DNA from: Taibaiella helvus_B
GTDB lineage: Bacteria > Bacteroidota > Bacteroidia > Chitinophagales > Chitinophagaceae
Assembly (NCBI GenBank): GCA_040392805.1
Contig: JBEBVI010000037.1
Location: forward strand, 1-18,258
Direction: 5' to 3'
DNA: 18,258 bases
The notes under the pieces were generated by a model. The model was not told where the DNA came from. It saw only the letters and a list, made by a program, of their open reading frames with translations, and made no database searches. Position numbers and translations under genes: made by a program. Positions within the stretch are counted from its first letter, which is position 1. The number at the start of each line of letters is the position of its first letter. This document shows positions 7,632 through 14,839 of this stretch, piece after piece.

Positions 7632-7643
7632 AAGGGCCTCTTC

Positions 7644-8828
7644 TTAATTCATCATTACATTTATTATCTCGGTACGAAGCTCAAAAAATACGGGCCGCAG
7701 CCTGCTGTCGCCATCTGTTCCATAATTCACCATCAATACCATGACCTGTTGTTTTTCCGGGAAATAAAATAAGTCGGCGCTGTAAGCCAGGTCCCTGCCT
7801 CTGTGTCCCCAGGCATACTCACCCGGTTTATCCCTGTGGATAAAATCTTTCATCATGCCAGCGCCGAGCAGCCGGTCGCTTCCCGCTTCCTCTTCTTTGT
7901 TGAAATCAAGCATCTGGTCCAGTGATCCGGCTGATAAGATTGTTTTGTTAATTAATAGTGCATTGATGAAATGATACAGGTCGAAAATATTCGAGTACAG
8001 ACCTGTATATCCGTTACCGCTCCCGGTATTGTAACCGGACAGGTTTTCCAGCCGGCCGTTGTTGTATAAATCATAATAACCCTGCGCCACACGTCCGGCA
8101 GGTAAAGGTTCGTGATAGTAATAATAGGTATTGTCAAGATGCAGGGGATCTATTATTTCCTCCCGTAATAATTGCTGATGCGGCTTTTCACTTACCTTGT
8201 CTATGACCATGCTGAGCAATAAGGTATTCGTGTTGGAATAACCCGGTTGTTGTCCCGGTGGAAAAACGGCATCTTTTCCTCTTACAAACTTTAAAATATC
8301 CTCCTGGTTGCGGTGTTTCGGCGGATTGTTTAATACATCCAGGTAAAAAGCATTATCCTTGATGACGTCGTATATGCCTGTAGTGTGGTTCAGCAACTGG
8401 CGAACGGTAACCTGATCTGCATTGGCTATCTTATGCAATTGTGCGCTGCTGAGGTATTCATTCACCTTTTTATCCAGGTCCAGCTTGCCTTCTTCTACAA
8501 GTTTAAAGGCAAGAGCAGCCATAAATAATTTTGTTATGCTGGCCACCTTTGCGATATGGCAGGGCTGCATCGGAGTCTGTTGAGCGATGTCTGCATAGCC
8601 GGATGCACCCGCCCAAACACCGTTCTGATCTTTGATCAGTAATGTGATACCCGGCAGCCCCTGACCGGTATAATGGTTTAACACGTCCTGAAAGGCTTTA
8701 GCCTTCGGATGTTCCGATAGCTGCGGTGCGGAACAGAATCCGGTTTTGTCTATTGTGCTTTTGCTACATGAAAAGAATTGCATGCTTATAGCAAGAAGGA
8801 GTATGGTGTATCTGAATATGCTGTTCAC
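7644..8828 (-). CDS. Lipoprotein serine hydrolase, beta-lactamase/DD-peptidase family
   Basis: Serine hydrolase of the class C beta-lactamase/D,D-peptidase fold. The catalytic triad motifs are visible: SxxK as S97-ITK100, YxN as Y197-SN199, and the third-strand HxG box as H342-RG344. The 394-residue protein opens with a hydrophobic segment (about residues 5-19) and a lipobox-like FFSC, so Cys21 is probably lipidated and the enzyme anchored in the envelope facing the periplasm or surface. Members act on peptidoglycan peptides, D-amino acid peptides or esters; the substrate cannot be told from sequence. The start is GTG (8826-8828); no ATG gives a complete signal sequence. It lies 35 bases downstream of the barrel-like gene on the same strand, so the two are probably co-transcribed. 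Its 3' end is 12 bases from the palindromic element. Confidence 0.9.
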   Translation of the reverse strand: MNSIFRYTILLLAISMQFFSCSKSTIDKTGFCSAPQLSEHPKAKAFQDVLNHYTGQGLPGITLLIKDQNGVWAGASGYADIAQQTPMQPCHIAKVASITKLFMAALAFKLVEEGKLDLDKKVNEYLSSAQLHKIANADQVTVRQLLNHTTGIYDVIKDNAFYLDVLNNPPKHRNQEDILKFVRGKDAVFPPGQQPGYSNTNTLLLSMVIDKVSEKPHQQLLREEIIDPLHLDNTYYYYHEPLPAGRVAQGYYDLYNNGRLENLSGYNTGSGNGYTGLYSNIFDLYHFINALLINKTILSAGSLDQMLDFNKEEEAGSDRLLGAGMMKDFIHRDKPGEYAWGHRGRDLAYSADLFYFPEKQQVMVLMVNYGTDGDSRLRPVFFELRTEIINVMMN

Positions 8829-8863
8829 TTTGCTTACATTGTGTGTGTACCAGTAAAATTAAT

Positions 8864-9493
8864 TTATTCTCCGTTTTTCTGAGTGTGATCATGTTTACCT
8901 TTAAATAAGGGGTAGTGTATACCTATATGGAATGCGGAGTTAGGAAGGACAGGTACGTATTTTTTTACAAAGGGCGCCTGCAGCCAGAACTGGTACTGGA
9001 TAAAGAATTGTACATCTTTGGGAACCGGTAATGTGTAGCCTGCAGCCAGGGATGCAGTGGTCATCAGTTGAGCCCTGCCTATACCTTTTTTTCGGGTATA
9101 GCCTTCAGATGTCCATTTGAATTGCTCCACGTCCGGAATCATATGCAGATAACCTGCACCTATCAGACCTTCAGCATATATGGCTTTGGTGATCCTGATC
9201 CGGTAACCGGTTTCAGTAAAAAGGCGGATCCCTGTCTGGGCATGTCTGTGGTAAAAGCCACCTATTTTAAGGGTTTGAAATAACCCGTCTTGCTTAGCCG
9301 GATGATAATTATACCGGACGCCTAAATCGATGCCCGGATGAACAGTTTTGCTGATCATTCCGGCATAGCCCTGTCCCGGCAATGCCGTCCCGTTGGTAAA
9401 AACGCTCCCCGAAAGACCGAGCTTCCCCGGTAATGCAGCTGCGGTCGTGTGTAGGATTATGAAGATCAATGATAAGAATATAATCTGCTTCAT
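8864..9493 (-). CDS. Secreted protein, probably small outer-membrane beta-barrel
   Basis: I do not recognise a named family. The 209-residue product starts with a clear signal peptide (hydrophobic residues about 4-20, likely cut after the TAAA region). What follows alternates polar and hydrophobic residues in strand-length blocks with many Gly and aromatic residues (for example LGVRYNYHP, LKIGGFYHRH, LFTETGYRIR, YAEGLIGAGYLHM, FFIQYQFWLQAPF, FHIGIHYPLF), which is typical of a small outer-membrane barrel. The tail is short and charged. It is the first gene of a probable two-gene minus-strand unit with the lipoprotein serine hydrolase and is divergent from pcm, sharing a 74-86 base promoter region. 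A TAAATTTC sequence upstream on the minus strand is an imperfect -7 match. Confidence 0.7.
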   Translation of the reverse strand: MKQIIFLSLIFIILHTTAAALPGKLGLSGSVFTNGTALPGQGYAGMISKTVHPGIDLGVRYNYHPAKQDGLFQTLKIGGFYHRHAQTGIRLFTETGYRIRITKAIYAEGLIGAGYLHMIPDVEQFKWTSEGYTRKKGIGRAQLMTTASLAAGYTLPVPKDVQFFIQYQFWLQAPFVKKYVPVLPNSAFHIGIHYPLFKGKHDHTQKNGE

Positions 9494-9554
9494 GTAAGCA
9501 TATTGTTTGGCGACGAAATTTACTGTACTGCTAAATTAAATCATTTATGTAAAT

Positions 9555-9562
9555 TATCTTTG
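9555..9562 (+). promoter_or_regulatory. -7 element (TATCTTTG) of pcm
   Basis: TATCTTTG matches TAnnTTTG exactly. Transcription from it would begin near base 9568, at the first in-frame ATG, so that ATG would be leaderless and the ATG at 9580 would have a leader of about 12 bases. No TTTG is seen at -33. Confidence 0.5.
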
Positions 9563-9579
9563 CCTTTATGTTACAAAGA

Positions 9580-10236
9580 ATGGAAAGGGAAGACAGTTTT
9601 ATGCATAAAGGCATGCGCAAAAGATTAATAGAAGAATTGCGTGCCAAGGGTATAAAAGATGAAAATGTACTGGAAGCGATGGAACGTATTCCGCGGCATT
9701 TTTTTCTCGATCCGGCTTTCGAGCGTATTGCCTACGAAGACAGGGCTTTCCCCATTGCAGCAGGGCAGACAATCTCACAGCCTTATACCGTTGCTTATCA
9801 AACGCAGTTCCTGCAGGTGGAAAAATATGATAAAGTGCTGGAAATTGGCACAGGAAGTGCCTACCAGGCCTGTGTGCTGGCGGAACTGGGCGCCTGGGTA
9901 TATACCATAGAACGGCAAAAGCAGCTCTTTAACCATAATAAAAATTTTTTCTTTCTTAAAAAATACAGCCGGCTGAAGCAATTTTACGGCGATGGATTTG
10001 AAGGGCTTCCCTCATTCGCTCCTTTTGATAAGGTGATTATAACCGCAGCTGCTCCTTTTGTGCCTCCTAAACTGGTTGAACAAATGAGGCTGAATGCAAT
10101 AATGATCATACCTGTTGATCATGAGGATGGATCAGTACAACAAATGAGGAGAATAACAAGGACGGCTGATGGTTATGTGGAGGAAGTGTTGGATAATTTC
10201 AGCTTTGTACCTATGCTTACGGGTAAAGAAAAGTAG
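9580..10236 (+). CDS. pcm: Protein-L-isoaspartate O-methyltransferase
   Basis: Cytosolic SAM-dependent repair enzyme that methylates L-isoaspartyl residues in damaged proteins. Motifs in order, counted from the 9580 start: IPRHFFLDP (37-45), AYEDRAFPI (51-59), the substrate-loop QTISQP (63-68), SAM motif I LEIGTGSAYQ (87-96) and an acidic-ended second strand YTIER. The usual GTGSGYQ is GTGSAYQ here, a mild substitution. The -7 element at 9555-9562 places the transcript start at or just before the ATG at 9568; I prefer the ATG at 9580, where family-like sequence (EDSF, then HKGMRKRL) begins. An ATG at 9601 with the purine-rich GGAAAGGGAAG upstream is a third option. The DUF72 gene follows 47 bases after the stop and may be co-transcribed. 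Confidence 0.93.
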   Translation: MEREDSFMHKGMRKRLIEELRAKGIKDENVLEAMERIPRHFFLDPAFERIAYEDRAFPIAAGQTISQPYTVAYQTQFLQVEKYDKVLEIGTGSAYQACVLAELGAWVYTIERQKQLFNHNKNFFFLKKYSRLKQFYGDGFEGLPSFAPFDKVIITAAAPFVPPKLVEQMRLNAIMIIPVDHEDGSVQQMRRITRTADGYVEEVLDNFSFVPMLTGKEK

Positions 10237-10283
10237 ATAGTGGAGTGAAGATTTATGCCCCGGCTTTTTAATTGATACAACCT

Positions 10284-11165
10284 ATGAAATTCGGACAGGT
10301 AGAGAACCCCGCTAATGTTGACTTCACATTGCCTGCTACGCCGGCAGCCACTATGGAACTGCTTAGGAAAAAGAAGAAGTCCCAAAAGGGCCTGCAGGTT
10401 TGTGTGGGATGTGCTAAATGGAATAAGCAGGATCTGAAGGGCTTTTACCCCCGTGGTATCAAAGATGAACTGGCTTATTATGCCACTCAGTTTAACAGTA
10501 TAGAGCTAAATGCCACCTTTTACCATTCCCCGACCAAAGAACAGGTAGAAAAATGGAGGGAGAAAACACCTCCTGATTTTAAGTTTTTTCCTAAAATTCC
10601 ACAGACGATCAGCCATTATGGAAGATTGCTGCATACGAAAGAGCGGGTTATTGAATTTTGCGATGCGATAGCCCTTTTTGAAGAAAAGCTCGGTATGGCC
10701 TTTCTGCAGATGCATGATCATTTTAAACCTAAAGATTTTGACCGCTTAAAAAGCTTCCTCGAAGATTTTCCGGCTGGTATACCATTGGCTGTAGAAGTGC
10801 GAAACGAAGAGTGGTTTGCCAATAAGGAAGCCTCCGATTCATTTTTTCAACAACTTGAGCGGTTGCAGCAGGTTGCCGTGCTGGTAGATACGGCCGGCCG
10901 CAGAGATATGCTGCATATGCGCCTGACTAAACCCACTGCCTTTATAAGATTTGTAGGAGCTAATCACGCTTCTGATTACAGCCGTATGGATGAATGGGTG
11001 GAGCGTATATACCACTGGCATAAAGAAGGTTTGAAAGGCCTGTATTTCTTCGTACATCAGAATGTAGAAGTCGAATCGCCGCTGCTGGCAGCTTATTTTA
11101 TAGACCGGCTTAATGAACGGTTGGGGTTGAGTGTTCGTAAGCCTTATAAGAGTGGTTTGTTTTAG
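10284..11165 (+). CDS. DUF72 (YecE-like) protein
   Basis: Member of the DUF72/YecE family, TIM-barrel-like proteins of unknown biochemical function. The family landmarks are visible: VCVGCAKWNKQDLKGFYP near the start (about residues 37-54), YATQFNSIELNATFYHSP (about 64-82), FKFFPKIPQTISH (about 98-110) and LAVEVRNEEWF (about 168-178), followed by a C-terminal FVHQNVEVESPLLA segment. The length of 294 residues is slightly above the usual 240-280, with an N-terminal lead-in of about 35 residues. The start is the ATG at 10284; an in-frame TTG at 10272 is less likely. It follows pcm closely on the same strand with no terminator between. Its role next to pcm is not clear. Confidence 0.85.
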   Translation: MKFGQVENPANVDFTLPATPAATMELLRKKKKSQKGLQVCVGCAKWNKQDLKGFYPRGIKDELAYYATQFNSIELNATFYHSPTKEQVEKWREKTPPDFKFFPKIPQTISHYGRLLHTKERVIEFCDAIALFEEKLGMAFLQMHDHFKPKDFDRLKSFLEDFPAGIPLAVEVRNEEWFANKEASDSFFQQLERLQQVAVLVDTAGRRDMLHMRLTKPTAFIRFVGANHASDYSRMDEWVERIYHWHKEGLKGLYFFVHQNVEVESPLLAAYFIDRLNERLGLSVRKPYKSGLF

Positions 11166-11222
11166 TGTGTAATTATACCAAGCCATTGTTAGAAAAGCCT
11201 ACCCGACTTATTGAGAGAGAAA

Positions 11223-11260
11223 AACAGGGGAAAGTGTTGCTACACGGGCTTTCCCCTGTT
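11223..11260 (-). terminator. Terminator of tRNA-Arg
   Basis: AACAGGGGAAAG (11223-11234) and CTTTCCCCTGTT (11249-11260) form a perfect 12-bp stem with a 14-base loop. Read on the minus strand, the stem begins two bases after the tRNA 3' end and is followed by a T-run, so it terminates the tRNA transcript. On the plus strand no T-run follows, so it probably ends the DUF72 transcript only weakly if at all. Confidence 0.85.
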
Positions 11261-11261
11261 G

Positions 11262-11335
<74 letters not shown>

Positions 11336-11348
11336 CGCTGAATGCGCG

Positions 11349-11380
11349 CAAAAGTAGAAAAAAAATAAAATGTCACCAAA
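11349..11380 (-). promoter_or_regulatory. Promoter of tRNA-Arg (TTTG-N20-TACTTTTG)
   Basis: On the minus strand TTTG (11380-11377) is followed after 20 bases by TACTTTTG (11356-11349). Both boxes match the Bacteroidota housekeeping sigma consensus (TTTG, TAnnTTTG) exactly. The -7 box ends 13 bases before the mature tRNA 5' end. Confidence 0.85.
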
Positions 11381-11416
11381 TATGCAGCGTATTATTCTTT
11401 AAACTTCAAAATCCTG

Positions 11417-11447
11417 TTTCAAATGGAGACGTTAATGATTAACTTTG
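11417..11447 (+). promoter_or_regulatory. Promoter of the cystathionine synthase/lyase gene
   Basis: TTTC (11417-11420), one base off TTTG, is followed after 19 bases by TAACTTTG (11440-11447), an exact -7 match. Transcription would start near 11453, giving a leader of about 21 bases to the ATG at 11474. The box lies inside the upstream in-frame extension from 11423, which argues against that extension being translated. Confidence 0.6.
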
Positions 11448-11473
11448 CCCGTCTTCAAAAAATAATACCTGTT

Positions 11474-12628
11474 ATGGCGGATAAACAATATAAAAAAGGG
11501 ACATTACTGATACATGCCGGGGTAGAGCCCGACCCTTCGACCGGTGCAATTATGACACCGATCTATCAAACTTCTACTTATGTGCAGGATACTCCCGGTG
11601 TGCACAAAGGATATGAGTATGCACGTACGCAAAACCCTACCCGTACCGCGCTTCAGAATGCGCTTGCAGCCATTGAAAACGGGCGCTATGGCTTATGCTT
11701 TGGCAGTGGGATGGCGGCAACGGATGCTGTGATCCGGTTGCTGCAGCCGGGCGACGAAGTGGTCGTATCCAATGACCTCTATGGCGGCACTTACCGCATT
11801 TTTACAAAAGTGTTTGCACCCTACGGCATAAAATTTCACTTTATACCCATGCAAAATGCTGCGGATGTGGAAGCACATATTAATGAGCAGACGAAAATGA
11901 TCTGGGTGGAAACGCCAACCAACCCGCTTCTTAATGTCATTGATATTGAAGCTGTAAGTAATATCGCCAAACGTCATAACGTAAAAACGGTTGTAGATAA
12001 TACATTTGCTTCCCCTTACCTGCAAAACCCGATTGACTGGGGCGCAGATATCGTTGTGCATTCAGCTACAAAATATTTAGGCGGACATAGCGATGTGGTG
12101 CATGGCTGCGTTATTGTAAATGACGATGAGCTGCATGAAAAATTAAAATTTATTCAGAATAGCTGCGGAGCTGTGCCCGGCCCGCACGATTGCTGGCTGG
12201 TATTAAGAGGTATTAAAACCCTGCATGTACGTATGGACCGGCACTGTGAGAATGGGGCGAAGATCGCTCACTTCTTAAAGGGACATCCCAAGGTTGCTAA
12301 GGTATACTGGGCCGGCTTTGAAGATCATCCTAACCATGATATAGCACGTAAACAAATGCGCGGCTTTGGAGGAATGATCTCTTTTGTGCTGAAGGAAGAC
12401 AGCATTGAAGCGGCGACAAGAGTGCTGAGCAATACAAAGCTTTTTTCCCTGGCTGAGTCGCTGGGCGGCGTAGAGTCGCTGATCGGGCATCCTGCTTCTA
12501 TGACGCATGGCTCTATACCTCGCGAAGAAAGGATTAAAAACGGCCTTTCCGATTCCCTGATCCGCCTGAGCGTGGGCATTGAGGATGCAGACGATCTTAT
12601 TGCCGATCTGAACAATGCCATAGGGTAA
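11474..12628 (+). CDS. Cystathionine gamma-synthase/gamma-lyase family PLP enzyme
   Basis: Cytosolic PLP enzyme of the Cys/Met metabolism family, acting in transsulfuration (cystathionine formation or cleavage). Counted from the ATG at 11474 (384 residues, normal length), visible residues are Y49 and R51 in YEYARTQNPTR (phosphate binding from the partner subunit), the FGSGMAA PLP loop (76-82), D175 in VVDNTFASPY, and the Schiff-base lysine K200 in SATKYLGGHSD. The C-terminal signature SLGGVESLIGHP resembles synthases (metB type) more than lyases, but the two activities cannot be safely separated by eye. An in-frame ATG at 11423 would add 17 residues (METLMINFARLQ...) but overlaps the promoter and lacks family character. 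OstA-like follows 35 bases after the stop on the same strand, possibly in one transcript. Confidence 0.92.
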   Translation: MADKQYKKGTLLIHAGVEPDPSTGAIMTPIYQTSTYVQDTPGVHKGYEYARTQNPTRTALQNALAAIENGRYGLCFGSGMAATDAVIRLLQPGDEVVVSNDLYGGTYRIFTKVFAPYGIKFHFIPMQNAADVEAHINEQTKMIWVETPTNPLLNVIDIEAVSNIAKRHNVKTVVDNTFASPYLQNPIDWGADIVVHSATKYLGGHSDVVHGCVIVNDDELHEKLKFIQNSCGAVPGPHDCWLVLRGIKTLHVRMDRHCENGAKIAHFLKGHPKVAKVYWAGFEDHPNHDIARKQMRGFGGMISFVLKEDSIEAATRVLSNTKLFSLAESLGGVESLIGHPASMTHGSIPREERIKNGLSDSLIRLSVGIEDADDLIADLNNAIG

Positions 12629-12663
12629 TATAAAAAGTGACAACCCGGTTACTGCAGGTAAAT

Positions 12664-14757
12664 ATGAAACGACATATTTCTGAAATAAATATGATAGCGG
12701 TGAGGAGCATACTTTTATGGAGTATGCTCTTTATCTGTGCCGGTACGTTTGCCCAGCAGAAACAACCTGCAGATACCGCTAAAGGAGGTGGCAGCCGGAT
12801 TATCATACTGGATAATGAGGCTGGAGAGTACCTGCAAACCGGTAATACTGTTGTACATAAGCTGCTGGGTCATGTAAAGCTGCTTCATGGTTCGGATACG
12901 CTATATTGCGACAGCGCTTTTTTCTATACGCAAAGCAATAGTGTGGAAGCATTTGGAGACGTAGCTGTGCTGCAGGCTGATGGTACCGAAGCGTATGCAG
13001 ATTATATGCGGTATACCGGAGATAATAAGAAAGTATATATGCGGTCTGACAACCCTTTGGCTGATGTAAAGCTTTATGACGGGAAAACGAATACGCTATA
13101 CTCAAGGGTGCTGGATTATGATATGAATACTAAGATAGGAAGGTATTCGCAAAGGGGATTTCTGGAAACAGGTACAACCACGCTGGAAAGTAACTATGGT
13201 CAATACAATCTAAAAACTAAGGATGCCCGTTTCAGAGGAGATGTGGAAATTACCGATCCGGAATATAAGGTGGTCTCGTCTGATCTGACCTATAATACGG
13301 AAACAGAAATAACGCGTTTTTTAAGCTATTCCATCATCAGCAATGATAAATCCGTGCTTTATACGAGCAGTGGCACTTACGATGCCCGGAACAGGAAAGC
13401 GCACTTCACCGGCCGGTCTTCCATGTTTAATGAAGATCAGTATATAGAAGGGGATACTCTTGATTATGACCGCAATACCGGCTTTGGTTTTGCAAGAGGT
13501 GCTGTCATCGCTATGGATACGGCCATGAAGACAACATTGTATTGCGGCTATGTACAATACAATGAACAATCGGGTGCCATGCTGGCTTACATTAAGCCAT
13601 TGATGAAAAAAGTAGATGGCGAAGACAGCCTTTATATTAAAGCAGATACGTTTTATACCGCTAAGGTTTATGATACACTAACGGAACTATCTGCACAGGA
13701 TAGCCTGCAAAAGACCGTACAGGAAATCTACTCAGCTATGGAGAAGGAAGGCGATACCCTGACTGCAGATACGATAGTCACTAATGATTCTGTTTCTCTT
13801 GTAAATGAGAACGTGGATAGTCCCGGAAATAATAATAATTGGCTTGATACAGATACGTTAGCTGAAAAAAGTGATAGCCTGAAGGCTACCCTGGAAAGTA
13901 TACCGGTAAAGGATGAATATGGAAGGGACACAGCAGCATTGCCTGTATTGCATGACAGGAAAAAAGCAGAGACAGATTCCATCGTAGTTCCGGGGAAAGA
14001 TACAGTACTCCGGGAGAAGGCAACTCTGTTACAGGCAGATACCATGTATAGGGAAGATTCGGAACACAGGCTGGAACTGAGGGAGCGTTCGCAATATTAT
14101 AATAACACACCCGGCCCGAGTAGCGACACGGCCGCTTCCATGTATTTTATCGGTTATCATAATGTATTGATCTACTCGGATTCGCTCCAGGGTAAATGCG
14201 ACAGTATTTGGTATGCACAGTCCGATTCTACCATACGTATGTATAGGCAACCTTTGCTTTGGCCCCAAAAGAGCCAGCTGAAAGGAGACCGGATATATCT
14301 TAAACTGGATAGCAGTAAATTGAAAGAAGTATTTGTTCCCCGGAATGCGATCATGATCACCCGTTCCGGACCGGAGCAGGCAGGTATGTTCGATCAGATA
14401 CAGGGAGGTACTATACGTGGTTATCTGCGGAATAACCAGATGGATTCATTAATTGCACGGCCTGAAGCATCCAGTATTTATTTTATTAAAGACGATGACG
14501 GTGCTTATGTGGGTGCCAGCGAAGCAAAAAGTGAAAAGATCGAGGTATGGTTTGACCAGGAGGCGATCAGCAAGATATATTACCGGGTTGATGTGGAGCA
14601 GAAGACGACACCTATGGCAGATGTGGTACCGGATCAGCTAAGGTTAAGCCGCTTTAGCTGGGAGGAAGAGTTGAGACCGAAGTCCCTGGCGGAATTCTTA
14701 CAAGATACAACACCACCGATGGATACGGAGCTTTTGCAGACACCGCGCGATAAGTAA
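12664..14757 (+). CDS. OstA-like (LptA/LptD N-domain) envelope protein
   Basis: Exported protein with OstA-type repeats, the fold used by LptA, LptC and LptD to carry lipopolysaccharide across the periplasm. A signal peptide ends near GTFAQQ (about residue 31 from the ATG at 12664; hydrophobic SILLWSMLFICAG). The body has repeated short blocks such as GNTVVHKLLGHVKLLHGSDTLYCDSAFFY, EAFGDVAV, YMRYTGDNKKVYM and FRGDVEITDPEYKVVSSDLTY fragments, typical of OstA beta-jellyroll strands; more follow after residue 480. Between them, roughly residues 345-480 form an Asp/Ser/Thr/Glu-rich, poorly conserved-looking insertion. Total length 697 is far above LptA (about 180). A GTG at 12637 and an ATG at 12691 are alternative starts. 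Bacteroidota often carry such large OstA proteins; a role in LPS transport is likely but inferred. Confidence 0.8.
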   Translation: MKRHISEINMIAVRSILLWSMLFICAGTFAQQKQPADTAKGGGSRIIILDNEAGEYLQTGNTVVHKLLGHVKLLHGSDTLYCDSAFFYTQSNSVEAFGDVAVLQADGTEAYADYMRYTGDNKKVYMRSDNPLADVKLYDGKTNTLYSRVLDYDMNTKIGRYSQRGFLETGTTTLESNYGQYNLKTKDARFRGDVEITDPEYKVVSSDLTYNTETEITRFLSYSIISNDKSVLYTSSGTYDARNRKAHFTGRSSMFNEDQYIEGDTLDYDRNTGFGFARGAVIAMDTAMKTTLYCGYVQYNEQSGAMLAYIKPLMKKVDGEDSLYIKADTFYTAKVYDTLTELSAQDSLQKTVQEIYSAMEKEGDTLTADTIVTNDSVSLVNENVDSPGNNNNWLDTDTLAEKSDSLKATLESIPVKDEYGRDTAALPVLHDRKKAETDSIVVPGKDTVLREKATLLQADTMYREDSEHRLELRERSQYYNNTPGPSSDTAASMYFIGYHNVLIYSDSLQGKCDSIWYAQSDSTIRMYRQPLLWPQKSQLKGDRIYLKLDSSKLKEVFVPRNAIMITRSGPEQAGMFDQIQGGTIRGYLRNNQMDSLIARPEASSIYFIKDDDGAYVGASEAKSEKIEVWFDQEAISKIYYRVDVEQKTTPMADVVPDQLRLSRFSWEEELRPKSLAEFLQDTTPPMDTELLQTPRDK

Positions 14758-14823
14758 GCAATTATGACGCGCTCCGGCTTTTATGGAAAACTTTTCAACA
14801 TCATAAATTTTCTTCATTCCGCT

Positions 14824-14831
14824 TATCTTTG
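14824..14831 (+). promoter_or_regulatory. -7 element (TATCTTTG) of prfB
   Basis: TATCTTTG matches TAnnTTTG exactly and ends only 8 bases before the prfB ATG at 14840, so the mRNA would have a leader of only a few bases. No TTTG is seen at -33. Confidence 0.55.
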
Positions 14832-14839
14832 CCCTAATT

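Noticed and set aside
7251..7643. Protein-coding gene in the gap between heme oxygenase and the serine hydrolase
   Set aside because: Only short frames occur and the stretch is dominated by palindromic repeats.
11423..11473. ATG at 11423 as the PLP enzyme start
   Set aside because: The segment contains an exact -7 promoter box and lacks family similarity; the ATG at 11474 fits better.
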